Assembly: GCA_964538025.1 (NCBI GenBank)
Contig: CAZICZ010000003.1
Coordinates: forward strand, 256,897-320,896
Origin: UBA5078 sp964538025
Lineage (GTDB): Bacteria; Pseudomonadota; Gammaproteobacteria; Pseudomonadales; Pseudohongiellaceae
Direction of reading: 5' to 3'
Length of the DNA stretch: 64,000 bases
Under the pieces are notes generated by a model. It had not been told where the DNA came from and searched no databases. It was given only the letters and a program-made list of their open reading frames with translations. Below, in pieces: positions 9,299 to 18,414 of this stretch; the first letter of the stretch is position 1, and every line of letters starts with the position of its first letter. Position numbers and translations under genes: made by a program.

Positions 9299-10260
9299 GA
9301 CGGCTGGTCTTCAAGAACGGTAAAACATTGACCAGCCGCCAATGCTTCACGACGTGAATTCAGCAAGTCTTTGACGGGAAGTGGATTCTTGCCTGGAAAC
9401 TGCATGACCGTCACTTCCAGCATGGAGTCTTTGCAGGCAATGCGAACGTTCTCCGAACCCACCTGCACAATGGTCCCGGGCGCATGAGTGGACGCTTTAG
9501 CAATGTCCTCAGCCTTGAGAAGGCGCACACGTTCCCCGTGCAAGAAGGTATACGCGGGGTGGCGCCCAATGCCACTGCGAATTTGGCGATTGATATAGTC
9601 TGCCGGTCGGTCCCAGTGAATCAGGGACTCCTCCTTATCCATTTTTTGCGCATAGGTACTCTGCGCATCTTCCTGCTTTGTGGCGTGTAACCTGAGTGTT
9701 TCAAGATTGCCAAGGGCGTCGATCAAGGTCTCGCATCCGAGTTTGGCGAGTCTGGTTTCAAGACTTAAGCGGTCATCGTCCTTGGAAATGGACAGAGACG
9801 CACAAGCAAGCATGTCGCCAGTATCCAGACCTTTGTCCATCTGCATGATGGTAATGCCAGTTTCGGTATCTCCCGCCAACAAGGCGCGCTCTATTGGTGC
9901 CGCGCCGCGCCAGCGTGGCAACAAGGAGGCATGCACGTTCAAGCAGCCGAAGCGCGGAATATCCAGCACTGCTTGCGGAAGTATGAGGCCATAGGCAACG
10001 ACGATCATGAGATCTGCCTGCAAGGATGCCAGGGTTTGCTGTTCGGGGGCGCCTCGCAGACTGAGCGGTTGAAATACGGGCAGTGCATTCGCAAGGGCCA
10101 GCTGTTTCACCGCGCTGGCCTGCAGTTGCTTTCCCCTGCCTGCCGCTCTGTCGGGTTGGGTATAAACGCCTACGATCTCATGGGGACTATCCAGCAGTGC
10201 CTGGAGATGCTGTGCGGCAAACGGGGGAGTTCCGGCAAATAGAATTTTCAATGGAGACAT
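9295..10260 (-). CDS. fmt: Methionyl-tRNA formyltransferase
   Basis: Transfers a formyl group from 10-formyl-tetrahydrofolate to initiator methionyl-tRNA. The 321-residue protein has the N-terminal Rossmann formyltransferase domain with the catalytic set Asn...His...Asp visible in LNVHASLLPRWRGAAPIERALL and the following GDTETGITIMQMDKGLDTGDML region, plus a C-terminal OB-like domain for tRNA binding. I used the ATG at 10260 (MSPLKILFAGTPPFAA), which begins exactly at the first beta strand; an in-frame TTG at 10284 would add eight residues without family support. It lies 55 bp after def and overlaps rsmB by 4 bp. Confidence 0.95.
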   Translation of the reverse strand: MSPLKILFAGTPPFAAQHLQALLDSPHEIVGVYTQPDRAAGRGKQLQASAVKQLALANALPVFQPLSLRGAPEQQTLASLQADLMIVVAYGLILPQAVLDIPRFGCLNVHASLLPRWRGAAPIERALLAGDTETGITIMQMDKGLDTGDMLACASLSISKDDDRLSLETRLAKLGCETLIDALGNLETLRLHATKQEDAQSTYAQKMDKEESLIHWDRPADYINRQIRSGIGRHPAYTFLHGERVRLLKAEDIAKASTHAPGTIVQVGSENVRIACKDSMLEVTVMQFPGKNPLPVKDLLNSRREALAAGQCFTVLEDQPS

Positions 10261-10315
10261 GGGGGTTCCGGGTAGGCGCGGCAACCATGCGGCGGGCAGA
10301 CGTGGTTACGCTGAA

Positions 10316-10822
10316 CTAGGCGGACTCTTTTTGAGCCTTGACCAACTTCGAACGAATACGCTCCCGCTTGAGAGCACTGAGGTAGTCGACGAACAATTTG
10401 CCATTCAGATGGTCGTTTTCATGCTGGATGCAGGTCGCCAGTAATCCATCGGTTTCAATTTCGAATGGAACACCATGCCGATCCAACGCGCGCACTCGTA
10501 CCATGCGAGGACGAGACACCGTTTCGTAATACCCGGGCACAGACAGACAGCCTTCATCATAGTCTTCTGGCGTCTGGTCTATAATTTCGATCACCGGATT
10601 GATGAAGACGAGGGGCGTGTCCTTGTTCTCGGAAATGTCGATCACAATGACCTGCTTGTGCCAGTCCACCTGGGTCGCCGCCAATCCAATTCCGGGAGCG
10701 GCGTACATGGTTTCAAACATGTCATCGATCATCGTGCGGAGGGCATCGTTAAACTCGGTAACGGGCGCAGCTTTCTTCCGCAGGCGGAGATCCGGGAATT
10801 CTAGTATTTCAAGTAATGCCAT
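10316..10822 (-). CDS. def: Peptide deformylase
   Basis: Metal-dependent hydrolase that removes the N-formyl group from new proteins; partner of fmt in the same operon. The 168-residue protein has all three family motifs: GIGLAATQVD (motif 1), EGCLSVPG with the metal-ligand cysteine (motif 2) and QHENDHLNG, the HExxH metal site (motif 3). The start ATG at 10822 gives the standard MALLEILEFPDLRLRKKA beginning. It is the first gene of def-fmt-rsmB-trkA-trkH. A minus-strand TATACT at 10889-10894 could be its -10 element, but no good -35 accompanies it. Confidence 0.96.
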   Translation of the reverse strand: MALLEILEFPDLRLRKKAAPVTEFNDALRTMIDDMFETMYAAPGIGLAATQVDWHKQVIVIDISENKDTPLVFINPVIEIIDQTPEDYDEGCLSVPGYYETVSRPRMVRVRALDRHGVPFEIETDGLLATCIQHENDHLNGKLFVDYLSALKRERIRSKLVKAQKESA

Positions 10823-10938
10823 AACGGGACGTATCCCTTTCGGGAATCTGCAAATTAATTTCTGGACTGTGAACTGCTTCTAGTGCTCAGTATACCTTAT
10901 TGCTAAGATAACGAACGCCGCCAAGAGACCGGATTGTA

Positions 10939-11994
10939 ATGATGAACGTGCCAAGACTAAAGAGCTTGCTCCACATTTGCGCCGCTGCGGTGGCCTTACT
11001 CTGGTTCGTTACTCCCGGTCAGGCGCAGCCTCTGACCATTTCACCCAATTCGCCGTCCACCTATGTTGTGAAAGAGGGCGATACCTTGTGGGACATCGCC
11101 TCCCTCTTTCTGGATGAACCATGGCGTTGGCCAGAAATTTGGCAGCAAAACCCCGCCATTGAAAATCCGGATCTGATTTATCCAGGCGATGAACTCGCAC
11201 TGATTTATGTCGACGGCTCTCCCCGGATCGTGATGGAACGGGGTGGGCGTCAGATTGTTCGCCTCAGTCCGCAGGTTCGGGAATCTGCACTGCTCAGTCC
11301 GATTCCTGTCATTCCGAGACAGGCTCTGGATGGCTTTCTCGCAGAGAATCGTATTGTCGATAAAACCGAATTCGACGCAGCCCCCTATATTTTATCCAGC
11401 ACTACCGACAATCTGATTATGGGCGCCGGGCATGAGATTTACGTTCGCGGGAACTGGTCCAGCACAGTGAGTCAGTACGAAGTCTTCCGTTTGGGAAACG
11501 CCTATATCGACAATCAGTCAAAGGAACTGCTCGGGCAGGAAGCCATTAAACTTGGGGCCATTTCCATTCTTGAAGATGCCGGTGAGGGAGTGAAACGCGC
11601 CTTGATTCTCAGCAGTAATGAAGAGCTGAAAGCCGGCGACCGATTGCTTCCTCGTCAGGCAAGCCCGATCGATCCCAGCTTTTTTCCGTCAATACCTGAA
11701 AGCCCCGTTCGCGGGAACATCATTGGGCTATTGAGTAATGAAAGTCAGGCGGCACAGTTTGAGTCTGTCGTATTGAATCGGGGATCGCGCGATGGCGTGG
11801 AGGTGGGTGATATTCTGACAATCGAACGCGCGGTGGCCTCAGTGCGAGATCCGGTTACAAACAAACGTGTGGCGTTGCCAGCAAACGAAATTGGAATTGT
11901 TTTGACCTACCAGACATTCGAGAAAGTCAGTTACGGTGTAATCCTTTCTCTGACACAACCTGCCGTGATGGGGGATGTCGTTAGCGCCCCCTGA
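10939..11994 (+). CDS. LysM-domain peptidoglycan-binding protein
   Basis: Exported protein of 351 residues. A signal peptide occupies about residues 1-30 (basic start, hydrophobic core AAVALLWFV, GQAQ before the cut). One LysM domain follows at about residues 40-92 (YVVKEGDTLWDIASLF...NPDLIYPGDELALIY), with the WRWPEIWQQN segment typical of this subgroup. The remaining 250 residues have no motif I recognise beyond a possible beta-rich domain. It is divergent from def and 36 bp ahead of dprA, the order seen next to def-fmt in Pseudomonas. The role is inferred: binding to the cell wall in the periplasm. Confidence 0.85.
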   Translation: MMNVPRLKSLLHICAAAVALLWFVTPGQAQPLTISPNSPSTYVVKEGDTLWDIASLFLDEPWRWPEIWQQNPAIENPDLIYPGDELALIYVDGSPRIVMERGGRQIVRLSPQVRESALLSPIPVIPRQALDGFLAENRIVDKTEFDAAPYILSSTTDNLIMGAGHEIYVRGNWSSTVSQYEVFRLGNAYIDNQSKELLGQEAIKLGAISILEDAGEGVKRALILSSNEELKAGDRLLPRQASPIDPSFFPSIPESPVRGNIIGLLSNESQAAQFESVVLNRGSRDGVEVGDILTIERAVASVRDPVTNKRVALPANEIGIVLTYQTFEKVSYGVILSLTQPAVMGDVVSAP

Positions 11995-12030
11995 ATCAGG
12001 GCCAATTCAAACCGTTCGTGAAGATCAAGG

Positions 12031-13182
12031 ATGATCGAATCGATGCAAGATCAGTGTCTCCATGAGTGGCTGCTTCTGTATTTCCAGAAGCTTATCCCCC
12101 CTTCCCCGCTCTATCGTTTATTGAACATTTTCGAGACTCCCCGAAAGCTGCTGTCGGCCCGCTGTGATTCGCTGCAGGCGGAAGGTCTTGCGTTCGAGCT
12201 TGCCGAAAAATGGCAACATTTGAACGCCGATGAGGAGATTGCGAGGCGTTGCCATGCGGCGATGCACTGGCATCACGGCGCTCCCGACCGGCATATTGTC
12301 AGTCTGCATGATCCCTTTTACCCGCCTCTGCTGCGAGAAATTCATGATCCGCCATTGCTCCTTTTTGTCCGAGGGGAGGTCTCGTCACTGCTCAATGCGC
12401 AGATCGCCATTGTGGGCAGTCGTGGTTGCAGTCATGAGGGCAAAAGAAATGCGCAGCTCTTTGCAGAGGCGCTCGCCGTTCAAGGATTCTCAATCTGCAG
12501 CGGTCTTGCTCGCGGAATTGACACGCAGGCGCATCTCGCTGCGTTGATGAGCAAAGGGCTCACTGTAGGAGTATTGGGAACAGGGGTTGATGTGTGTTAT
12601 CCCAAATCGAATCTCGCACTGATGGAAAGAATTATCGCGAACGGAGCTGTGATATCCGAACTCCCCCTTGGCAGCCAGGCCTTCGCATCGCATTTCCCGC
12701 AGCGGAATCGCATTATTAGTGGCATGAGTCTGGGCGTCATTGTTGTCGAGGCCGCAATGAAAAGCGGTTCTCTGATAACCGCCCGTCTGGCTATGGAACA
12801 GAACCGCGAAGTATTCGCGGTGCCCGGATCGATCAGAAATCCCCTATCAGAAGGGAGTCATCGCTTGATACAACAGGGGGCTTTGCTTACGGATACCCCG
12901 CAGCTCGTGGTGAGCCAGATTGAAAGTTTGCTCACGAAACAAATGTCGCTGATTCAACAGCTGAGACCCCCTCAGGAGTTGCCGAGCGTTTCTGCCAGGA
13001 CACCGACTCCGCTGGATGCCGTCTCACAAAAAATCATTAAGGCAATTGGCTATGACCCTGTGAGTATGGAAGACTTGCTTGAAAGGACACAATTACCGTT
13101 GTCGGCGCTTCAACAGGGGCTTCTCGAGTTGGAATTGGCAGGGCATATTTACCAGCAGAACGGGCTTGTCGGAGTGCGCTAG
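12031..13182 (+). CDS. dprA: DNA processing protein DprA
   Basis: Cytoplasmic protein that loads RecA on incoming single-stranded DNA during natural transformation. The 383-residue protein has the central Rossmann DprA fold with IVGSRGCSHEGKRNAQLFAEAL, the SGLARGIDTQAH block, GTGVDVCYPKSN, and FPQRNRIISGMSLGVIVVEA, which are family signatures. A C-terminal winged-helix-like domain is at about residues 325-383. It is 36 bp downstream of the LysM gene and probably co-transcribed. Presence of DprA is compatible with natural competence but does not prove it. No competence pilus genes other than the type II secretion operon lie in the window. Confidence 0.94.
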   Translation: MIESMQDQCLHEWLLLYFQKLIPPSPLYRLLNIFETPRKLLSARCDSLQAEGLAFELAEKWQHLNADEEIARRCHAAMHWHHGAPDRHIVSLHDPFYPPLLREIHDPPLLLFVRGEVSSLLNAQIAIVGSRGCSHEGKRNAQLFAEALAVQGFSICSGLARGIDTQAHLAALMSKGLTVGVLGTGVDVCYPKSNLALMERIIANGAVISELPLGSQAFASHFPQRNRIISGMSLGVIVVEAAMKSGSLITARLAMEQNREVFAVPGSIRNPLSEGSHRLIQQGALLTDTPQLVVSQIESLLTKQMSLIQQLRPPQELPSVSARTPTPLDAVSQKIIKAIGYDPVSMEDLLERTQLPLSALQQGLLELELAGHIYQQNGLVGVR

Positions 13183-13262
13183 GGGCTTGCTTGCATGCAG
13201 TAAAGGACTCCTGTAATTTCACCGCTCCGAAATTTTCCCCCTTACACATCAGAGGAATTGAA

Positions 13263-13769
13263 ATGGACAATGCATTTGTCGCGATACTCATGGGTTCTGA
13301 GTCGGATCTCCCTGTCATGCAGGGCGCAAACGATGTTCTGGCAAGTCTTGGCGTCAGAACTGAAATGAAAATCACGTCTGCGCACAGAACTCCCGCGGCA
13401 ACACAACAATATCTTGCCGATGCAGTGTCGCGGGGATGTGAAGTGTTTATCGCCGGCGCAGGCCTTGCAGCACACCTTGCTGGCGCCGTTGCAGCGCATA
13501 CCTTGAAGCCGGTAATTGGTGTTCCAATTGATTCCGGCCCCATGCAGGGGATGGACTCGCTGCTTTCTACCGTACAAATGCCCGCGGGCATTCCGGTGGC
13601 CACAGTGGCTATCGGGAAGACCGGTGCAAAAAACGCAGGATATCTTGCGGCGCAGATTCTTTCGCTGAAGGACCCGGGGTTGGCGCAACGCGTGAAAGCA
13701 GAACGTGAACAAAAGGCGGAGAATGTTCTTGCGCAGGATCGAGCTCTGCAGGAGTCTCGAAAGTCATGA
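13263..13769 (+). CDS. purE: N5-carboxyaminoimidazole ribonucleotide mutase
   Basis: Class I PurE mutase of purine synthesis, converting N5-CAIR to CAIR. The 168-residue protein contains ILMGSESDLPVMQGA, the SAHRTP block with the catalytic histidine region, AGAGLAAHLAGAVAAHT and PIDSGPMQGMDSLLSTVQMP, all family hallmarks. The ATG at 13263 follows AGAGGAATTGAA, a clear ribosome site, and is preferred over upstream in-frame starts from 13191. It overlaps hemF by 4 bp (ATGA). No purK is nearby, although the two usually pair. In related genomes the slot between dprA and hemF/aroE normally holds tsaC. Confidence 0.95.
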   Translation: MDNAFVAILMGSESDLPVMQGANDVLASLGVRTEMKITSAHRTPAATQQYLADAVSRGCEVFIAGAGLAAHLAGAVAAHTLKPVIGVPIDSGPMQGMDSLLSTVQMPAGIPVATVAIGKTGAKNAGYLAAQILSLKDPGLAQRVKAEREQKAENVLAQDRALQESRKS

Positions 13770-14707
13770 CGAACTCTGCCGTCGACACGGGCATGGTCAG
13801 CGCCGCTCAAATTCAGCAGGTGAAGGACTATCTGCTGGGGCTGCAGCAACGCATTTGCGATGAGCTTGAGCGGATTGATTCCGTTAGCACATTTCATACG
13901 GATGCATGGGAGCGGAATAAAGGCGGCTCTGGGCGCAGCCGGGTGATTAGCCACGGCGCTGTTTTTGAAAAAGGCGGCGTAAATTTTTCTCATGTATTCG
14001 GAGACAGATTGCCACCCTCCGCATCCGCGACCCGTCCCGAGATGGCGGGACGCTCGTTTCAGGCGATGGGCGTGTCACTTGTGATTCATCCCAAGAATCC
14101 GATGGTGCCCACTTCTCACGCAAACTTTCGCTTTTTCATTGCTGAGCAGCCGGGAGAAACTCCGGTATGGTGGTTCGGGGGAGGCTATGACCTGACGCCG
14201 TATTATGGGTTCGATGAAGATTGCGTGCATTGGCACTCAACCGCCAAGAATGCGTGTGATCCTTTTGGCACGCATCTTTATCCCCGTTTCAAAAAGGAAT
14301 GCGACGAGTACTTTTTCCTCAAACACCGCGGCGAACCGCGTGGCGTAGGAGGGTTGTTTTTCGACGATTTCAACGAGGGAGGATTCGAGCAATGCTTTGC
14401 TATGGTCAAGGCATTGGGAGACAGCTATATCGCTGCTTACGCCCCTCTCGTTGAGCGACGCAAAAACACGCCCTTTACAGAGGCGCATCGTGAATTCCAA
14501 TGCTATCGCCGAGGACGATATGTCGAATTCAACCTCGTATACGACCGAGGAACTCTCTTCGGGCTGCAATCGGGAGTTGGTCGAATAGAGTCCATTTTGA
14601 TGTCCTTACCCCCCGTCGTGCACTGGGAGTACAACTGGCAACCCGCGCCAGGAACGGAAGAGGCCCGTCTTTATACTGATTACCTGCGATTTCGCGAGTG
14701 GGCATAG
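13766..14707 (+). CDS. hemF: Oxygen-dependent coproporphyrinogen III oxidase
   Basis: Aerobic heme synthesis enzyme that decarboxylates coproporphyrinogen III to protoporphyrinogen IX. The 313-residue protein has the family blocks WERNKGGSGRSRV, NPMVPTSHANFRFF, WWFGGGYDLTPYYGF, GVGGLFFDDFNEGGFEQCF, and the late RRGRYVEFNLVYDRGTLFGL signature. It is coupled by an ATGA overlap to purE and followed by aroE after 22 bp. An oxygen-requiring heme enzyme fits the heme-copper oxidases further along. The length is normal. Confidence 0.96.
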   Translation: MTNSAVDTGMVSAAQIQQVKDYLLGLQQRICDELERIDSVSTFHTDAWERNKGGSGRSRVISHGAVFEKGGVNFSHVFGDRLPPSASATRPEMAGRSFQAMGVSLVIHPKNPMVPTSHANFRFFIAEQPGETPVWWFGGGYDLTPYYGFDEDCVHWHSTAKNACDPFGTHLYPRFKKECDEYFFLKHRGEPRGVGGLFFDDFNEGGFEQCFAMVKALGDSYIAAYAPLVERRKNTPFTEAHREFQCYRRGRYVEFNLVYDRGTLFGLQSGVGRIESILMSLPPVVHWEYNWQPAPGTEEARLYTDYLRFREWA

Positions 14708-14729
14708 CGCGCACTAAGAGGACGGGATA

Positions 14730-15560
14730 GTGGATCGATACGCGGTTTTCGGAAACCCTATTCAACATAGCCGCTCACCATGGATTCATACCTGCTTTGC
14801 GAAACAGACGGGGCAATCGCTGACGTATGTCGCGCAGTTGGTTGAGCCGCAGGCGTTTGAAAAGGATGTACGGCTTTTTTTCGACGAGGGCGGCTGCGGA
14901 TTGAATGTGACAGTTCCCTTCAAGGAACGCGCCTTTTTGCTGGCAGAGCATCTGATAGGAACGGCAGCGACAACCGGTGCCGTCAATACACTCTTTCTCG
15001 GAAACGACGGCCGTTTGTGCGGCGCCAATACCGATGGCGTTGGATTGGTCCGAGATCTAACAGTCAATCTGGGCATCTCTCTGGCGGGCAAATCACTGCT
15101 CGTTCTAGGGGCCGGTGGAGCGGTCAGAGGCGTCCTGCCCACTCTGTTAGCAGAAAATCCCTTAAGTGTATGCATTGCAAATCGGACGCTGGAACGCGCT
15201 CAATCCATCGTTGCCTTCTATCCTGGGGTTGCAGGTTTACAGGCAGTACATGACACGACAATCCCCGAGAAAGCCTTTGATGTCATCCTTAATGGAAGTG
15301 CTGCCGGCCTGCACGGATCAATGCCTGCAATTTCTTCTGGGTTAGTTGGTCCTAACACCGTGTGTTATGACATGGTGTATGGAAAAGGGGATACCGTTTT
15401 CCAACGGTGGGCAAAGGCAGCAGGTGCTGCAATGGCCGTCGATGGCGTGGGTATGCTCGTGGAACAGGCCGCCGATGCTTTTGCACTCTGGCGTAATGTC
15501 AGGCCCGATACCGCACCTGTTATCGCAAAATTACGAGAGATGCTGGAAGTCGCCACATGA
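14730..15560 (+). CDS. aroE: Shikimate dehydrogenase (NADP+)
   Basis: Reduces 3-dehydroshikimate to shikimate in aromatic amino acid synthesis. The 276-residue protein starts with GTG at 14730 (DRYAVFGNPIQHSRSPWIH, the substrate-binding serine pair) and has NVTVPFK with the catalytic lysine, GANTDGVGLVRDL with the catalytic aspartate, the NADP loop VLGAGGAVRG followed by ANRTLERAQ, and a late GVGMLVEQAADAF block. The GTG start follows AAGAGGACGGGATA. It is the last gene of purE-hemF-aroE and ends 15 bp before a convergent gene. Confidence 0.95.
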   Translation: MDRYAVFGNPIQHSRSPWIHTCFAKQTGQSLTYVAQLVEPQAFEKDVRLFFDEGGCGLNVTVPFKERAFLLAEHLIGTAATTGAVNTLFLGNDGRLCGANTDGVGLVRDLTVNLGISLAGKSLLVLGAGGAVRGVLPTLLAENPLSVCIANRTLERAQSIVAFYPGVAGLQAVHDTTIPEKAFDVILNGSAAGLHGSMPAISSGLVGPNTVCYDMVYGKGDTVFQRWAKAAGAAMAVDGVGMLVEQAADAFALWRNVRPDTAPVIAKLREMLEVAT

Positions 15561-15575
15561 TGGCTGTACACGATC

Positions 15576-16130
15576 TTACTGATTCGTGATGGATACCTGG
15601 TGTTGGCTGCCCAGTGTCACGTATTTGCGTGCTGTATAAGTAAAAAACGCGAGTTCCTGTTCGCTCAGTTTGCGTATCTGTTTTACAGGCGACCCAACAT
15701 ACAGATATCCCCCAGCCAGTGTTTTTCCGGGAGGAACGACACTGCCCCCGCCAATCACGACATCGGACTCCACAACAACACCATCCATGATGATGGCACC
15801 CATGCCGACAAGCACCCGATCCCCTATGGTGCAGCCATGGAGCATGACCTTGTGCCCGACAGTGACATCGTTGCCGATCGTGGCAGCAAACCCTCCCGGG
15901 CTGGGTGGGCCATCATGCGTGACATGTATGACGGTACCATCCTGAATGTTGGTACGGCAGCCGATGCTGATGGAGTTGACGTCCCCCCGAATTACCGTAA
16001 AGGGCCACACCGATGACTCTCTTCCCATGTGAACGTTTCCGATCACGACAGCGGTCGGGTCGACATAGCAGGAGGCATCAATGGTCGGTGAAATTCCCTG
16101 GAATGAACGGATACTCATAATTTTACTCAT
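15576..16130 (-). CDS. Gamma carbonic anhydrase-like hexapeptide-repeat protein (YrdA/CaiE family)
   Basis: Left-handed beta-helix protein of 184 residues built of hexapeptide repeats (about residues 25-150). It belongs to the YrdA/PaaY/CaiE group related to gamma carbonic anhydrases. Metal-ligand histidines appear in the DGTVIHVTHDGP and VGHKVMLHGCTIGDR segments, spaced as in that family. The ATG at 16118 (MSIRSFQG) is an equally possible start, and neither start has a strong ribosome site. It is convergent with aroE, as yrdA often neighbours aroE. Enzyme activity cannot be judged from sequence; many family members bind metal without proven carbonic anhydrase activity. Confidence 0.85.
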   Translation of the reverse strand: MSKIMSIRSFQGISPTIDASCYVDPTAVVIGNVHMGRESSVWPFTVIRGDVNSISIGCRTNIQDGTVIHVTHDGPPSPGGFAATIGNDVTVGHKVMLHGCTIGDRVLVGMGAIIMDGVVVESDVVIGGGSVVPPGKTLAGGYLYVGSPVKQIRKLSEQELAFFTYTARKYVTLGSQHQVSITNQ

Positions 16131-16256
16131 TATTTTGGGGATAATTGGCCATTACTCTTGGCCGCGCCTACAGTACTATACCACTGACAATTTCCCCTCA
16201 CCCCGCGATCGTTTGGGGGTGACGTTTCTTTTGTATAAGCGCCATGCGAGGACATC

Positions 16257-18308
16257 ATGAGCACCAATCCCCTCCTTCGTTTCAATGAGCTGCCAGACTT
16301 TACGGCGATTACTGCAGGTCATATAGAGCCAGCGGTTTTGCAGGTGTTGGCGGAAAACACGGAGGCTGTCGAGCGCCTGGTTGCCCTTCAAAAGAACCAG
16401 GAGTCCCCGGATTGGCAATCTCTCATGGAGCCACTTGATGACTGCGAGGATCAGCTGAACAAGGTATGGACCACGGTCAGTCATCTGAACGCCGTCAATA
16501 ATTCTGCGGAAATTCGCGATGCCTACAACAAATGCCAACCCTTGATTACACAGTATTACACCGCAATCGGTCAGAATCGGGCTCTGTTTGACTGCATCAG
16601 TGCGCTTGATGCGCGGGCAGAGACGCTTGGTCTGACGTCTGCACAGCGAAAGGTAGTCAAAGATTATCTCCTGGAGTTTCGACTTGCGGGCGTAGATCTG
16701 GATGACGACAAAAAGCAGCAATTTGCTGCCATTGAGGCCAAGTTAAGCCGATTATCGACAAAGTTCAGTAATAATGTGCTTGATTCTACGATGGCATGGT
16801 CGAAGCATGTCCAAGATGTGGAGACCCTGAAAGGCCTTCCCGAAAATGCTATCCAGATCGCGGAGGAGCTTGCTCAACGCAAAGGCAAGGATGGCTACTT
16901 ACTGACATTGGATGCACCTTGCTACATTGCGGTGACCACCAACGCCGACAATCGAGACCTTCGAAGAGAAATCTACACAGCCTATGTCACTCGTGCCTCC
17001 GATCAGGGAGGGCACGACCCGGAGCACGACAACTCCCAGATCATTGTCCAGATACTTCAATGCCGGGCTCAGCTTGCGAAACTGCTCGGATATGACAGCT
17101 TCGCCGAGGTGTCAGTAGCCAGAAAGATGGCCAAGTCGGTGAGTCGGGTTAATGAGTTTCTCGGGGACCTGACAGCACTTGCAGTTCCTGCTGCCAAGAA
17201 GGAATTTAAAGATCTTCAGAGGTTTGTGTCGGAATCCTTTGCGATGTCCACTTTGGAGGCCTGGGATGTTGCCTATTACAGCGAAAAACTCAGAAAACGC
17301 GATTTTGATATCTCCCAAGAGGAGTTAAAGCCTTATTTTCCTCTCGATCGCGTCCAGAAAGGCTTGTTTGAGATCGCAGGCAAGATCTACAAAATTGACA
17401 TTCGTCCCAATTCTGAGCTCACCCGATGGAATGATCAGGTGCAGGCATTCGATGTCTTCAAGAATGGGTTCAAAGTCGCGCAGTTTTATCTGGATCTGTT
17501 CACTCGAGAAGGAAAGCGATCTGGGGCATGGATGGCGGAATGCCGATCCCGCCGTCAGATGCCGGACGGGAGAATCCAGTTACCGGTTGCCTATCTCGTC
17601 TGTAACTTTTCAAAAGGCAGCGAAAAAACCCCAGCCCTGCTCTCGCACAATGAAGTGACAACGCTTTTCCATGAATTCGGACATGGGCTACATCACATGC
17701 TGACAGCAGAGACCCATTTACGCTGTTCCGGGATAAGTGGTGTTGCATGGGACGCCGTCGAATTGCCGAGTCAGTTAATGGAAAATTGGTGCTGGGATAG
17801 ACAAGCGATTCGCTTGATCTCAGGCCATTATCAGACTGGCCAGGCGCTGCCGGAGGCCTTGCTTGAAAAACTCCTGAAGGCAAAAAACTTTCAGGCAGGA
17901 ATGAAAACAGTACGCCAATTGGAGTTTGCGCTGTTTGATTTCAATCTTCATCAGGAAGCTGAAAACCTCGATCAAGATAAAGTTAAAGAGTGTATGGAGA
18001 GTGTGCGAGCACTAACTTCTGTCTACCTCGTTCCTTCCTTTAACCGCTTTCAAAACGGGTTTTCCCATATTTTTGCAGGAGGCTATGCGGCGGGGTATTA
18101 CAGCTATAAATGGGCAGAAGTATTGTCGGCGGACGTATTCTCAGTTTTCGCCCAAACGGGTGTTTTCAATCAGGAAACCGGCGAAAAGTTTCTGCACAGT
18201 ATCCTTTCGCGCGGTGGCGCAGAAGAACCTCTGGAGTTGTTCAAATCATTCATGGGGCGCGAGCCCTCATTGGAGTCTTTGCTCAGACAAGATGGATTGT
18301 TGAGGTAG
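16257..18308 (+). CDS. prlC: Oligopeptidase A (M3 family zinc metallopeptidase)
   Basis: Cytoplasmic thimet-type peptidase that degrades short peptides, including cleaved signal peptides. The 683-residue length matches the family. The zinc motif HEFGH (His472, Glu473, His476) lies in TTLFHEFGHGLHHML, followed by GVAWDAVELPSQLMENW carrying the third zinc ligand, and GYAAGYYSYKWAEVLSADVF near the C-terminus. The start ATG follows GCGAGGACATC. It is monocistronic, followed by a 377-bp gap that holds the promoter of the cytochrome oxidase operon. Confidence 0.95.
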   Translation: MSTNPLLRFNELPDFTAITAGHIEPAVLQVLAENTEAVERLVALQKNQESPDWQSLMEPLDDCEDQLNKVWTTVSHLNAVNNSAEIRDAYNKCQPLITQYYTAIGQNRALFDCISALDARAETLGLTSAQRKVVKDYLLEFRLAGVDLDDDKKQQFAAIEAKLSRLSTKFSNNVLDSTMAWSKHVQDVETLKGLPENAIQIAEELAQRKGKDGYLLTLDAPCYIAVTTNADNRDLRREIYTAYVTRASDQGGHDPEHDNSQIIVQILQCRAQLAKLLGYDSFAEVSVARKMAKSVSRVNEFLGDLTALAVPAAKKEFKDLQRFVSESFAMSTLEAWDVAYYSEKLRKRDFDISQEELKPYFPLDRVQKGLFEIAGKIYKIDIRPNSELTRWNDQVQAFDVFKNGFKVAQFYLDLFTREGKRSGAWMAECRSRRQMPDGRIQLPVAYLVCNFSKGSEKTPALLSHNEVTTLFHEFGHGLHHMLTAETHLRCSGISGVAWDAVELPSQLMENWCWDRQAIRLISGHYQTGQALPEALLEKLLKAKNFQAGMKTVRQLEFALFDFNLHQEAENLDQDKVKECMESVRALTSVYLVPSFNRFQNGFSHIFAGGYAAGYYSYKWAEVLSADVFSVFAQTGVFNQETGEKFLHSILSRGGAEEPLELFKSFMGREPSLESLLRQDGLLR

Positions 18309-18359
18309 GTCAATTCCTTGCAAACAAACGACAACTTGTTGCCAATTAGTCGCTGATTT

Positions 18360-18378
18360 CACTGGCAATTCGCCAGTG
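18360..18378. repeat. Inverted repeat CACTGGC-N5-GCCAGTG
   Basis: Perfect 7-bp arms (18360-18366 and 18372-18378) around AATTC. It sits about 30 bp upstream of the extended -10 element, so it overlaps the expected -35 region or lies just above it. No run of T follows, so a terminator for prlC is less likely than an operator. Confidence 0.45.
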
Positions 18379-18405
18379 TCAGGATAGTATTTCAAAAAGA
18401 GTTCT

Positions 18406-18414
18406 TGCTATAAT
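18406..18414 (+). promoter_or_regulatory. Extended -10 promoter TGCTATAAT for the coxB operon
   Basis: TG-C-TATAAT is a perfect extended -10 sigma70 element at 18406-18414. No good -35 hexamer lies 16-18 bp upstream, as is usual for extended -10 promoters and for activated ones. It would start transcription near 18421 and drive coxB-coxA-ctaG-coxC. Confidence 0.55.

Noticed and set aside
13037..13993. 318-codon open frame on the minus strand
   Set aside because: Antisense to dprA end, purE and hemF start; Cys/Arg/Ala-rich composition without a family pattern.
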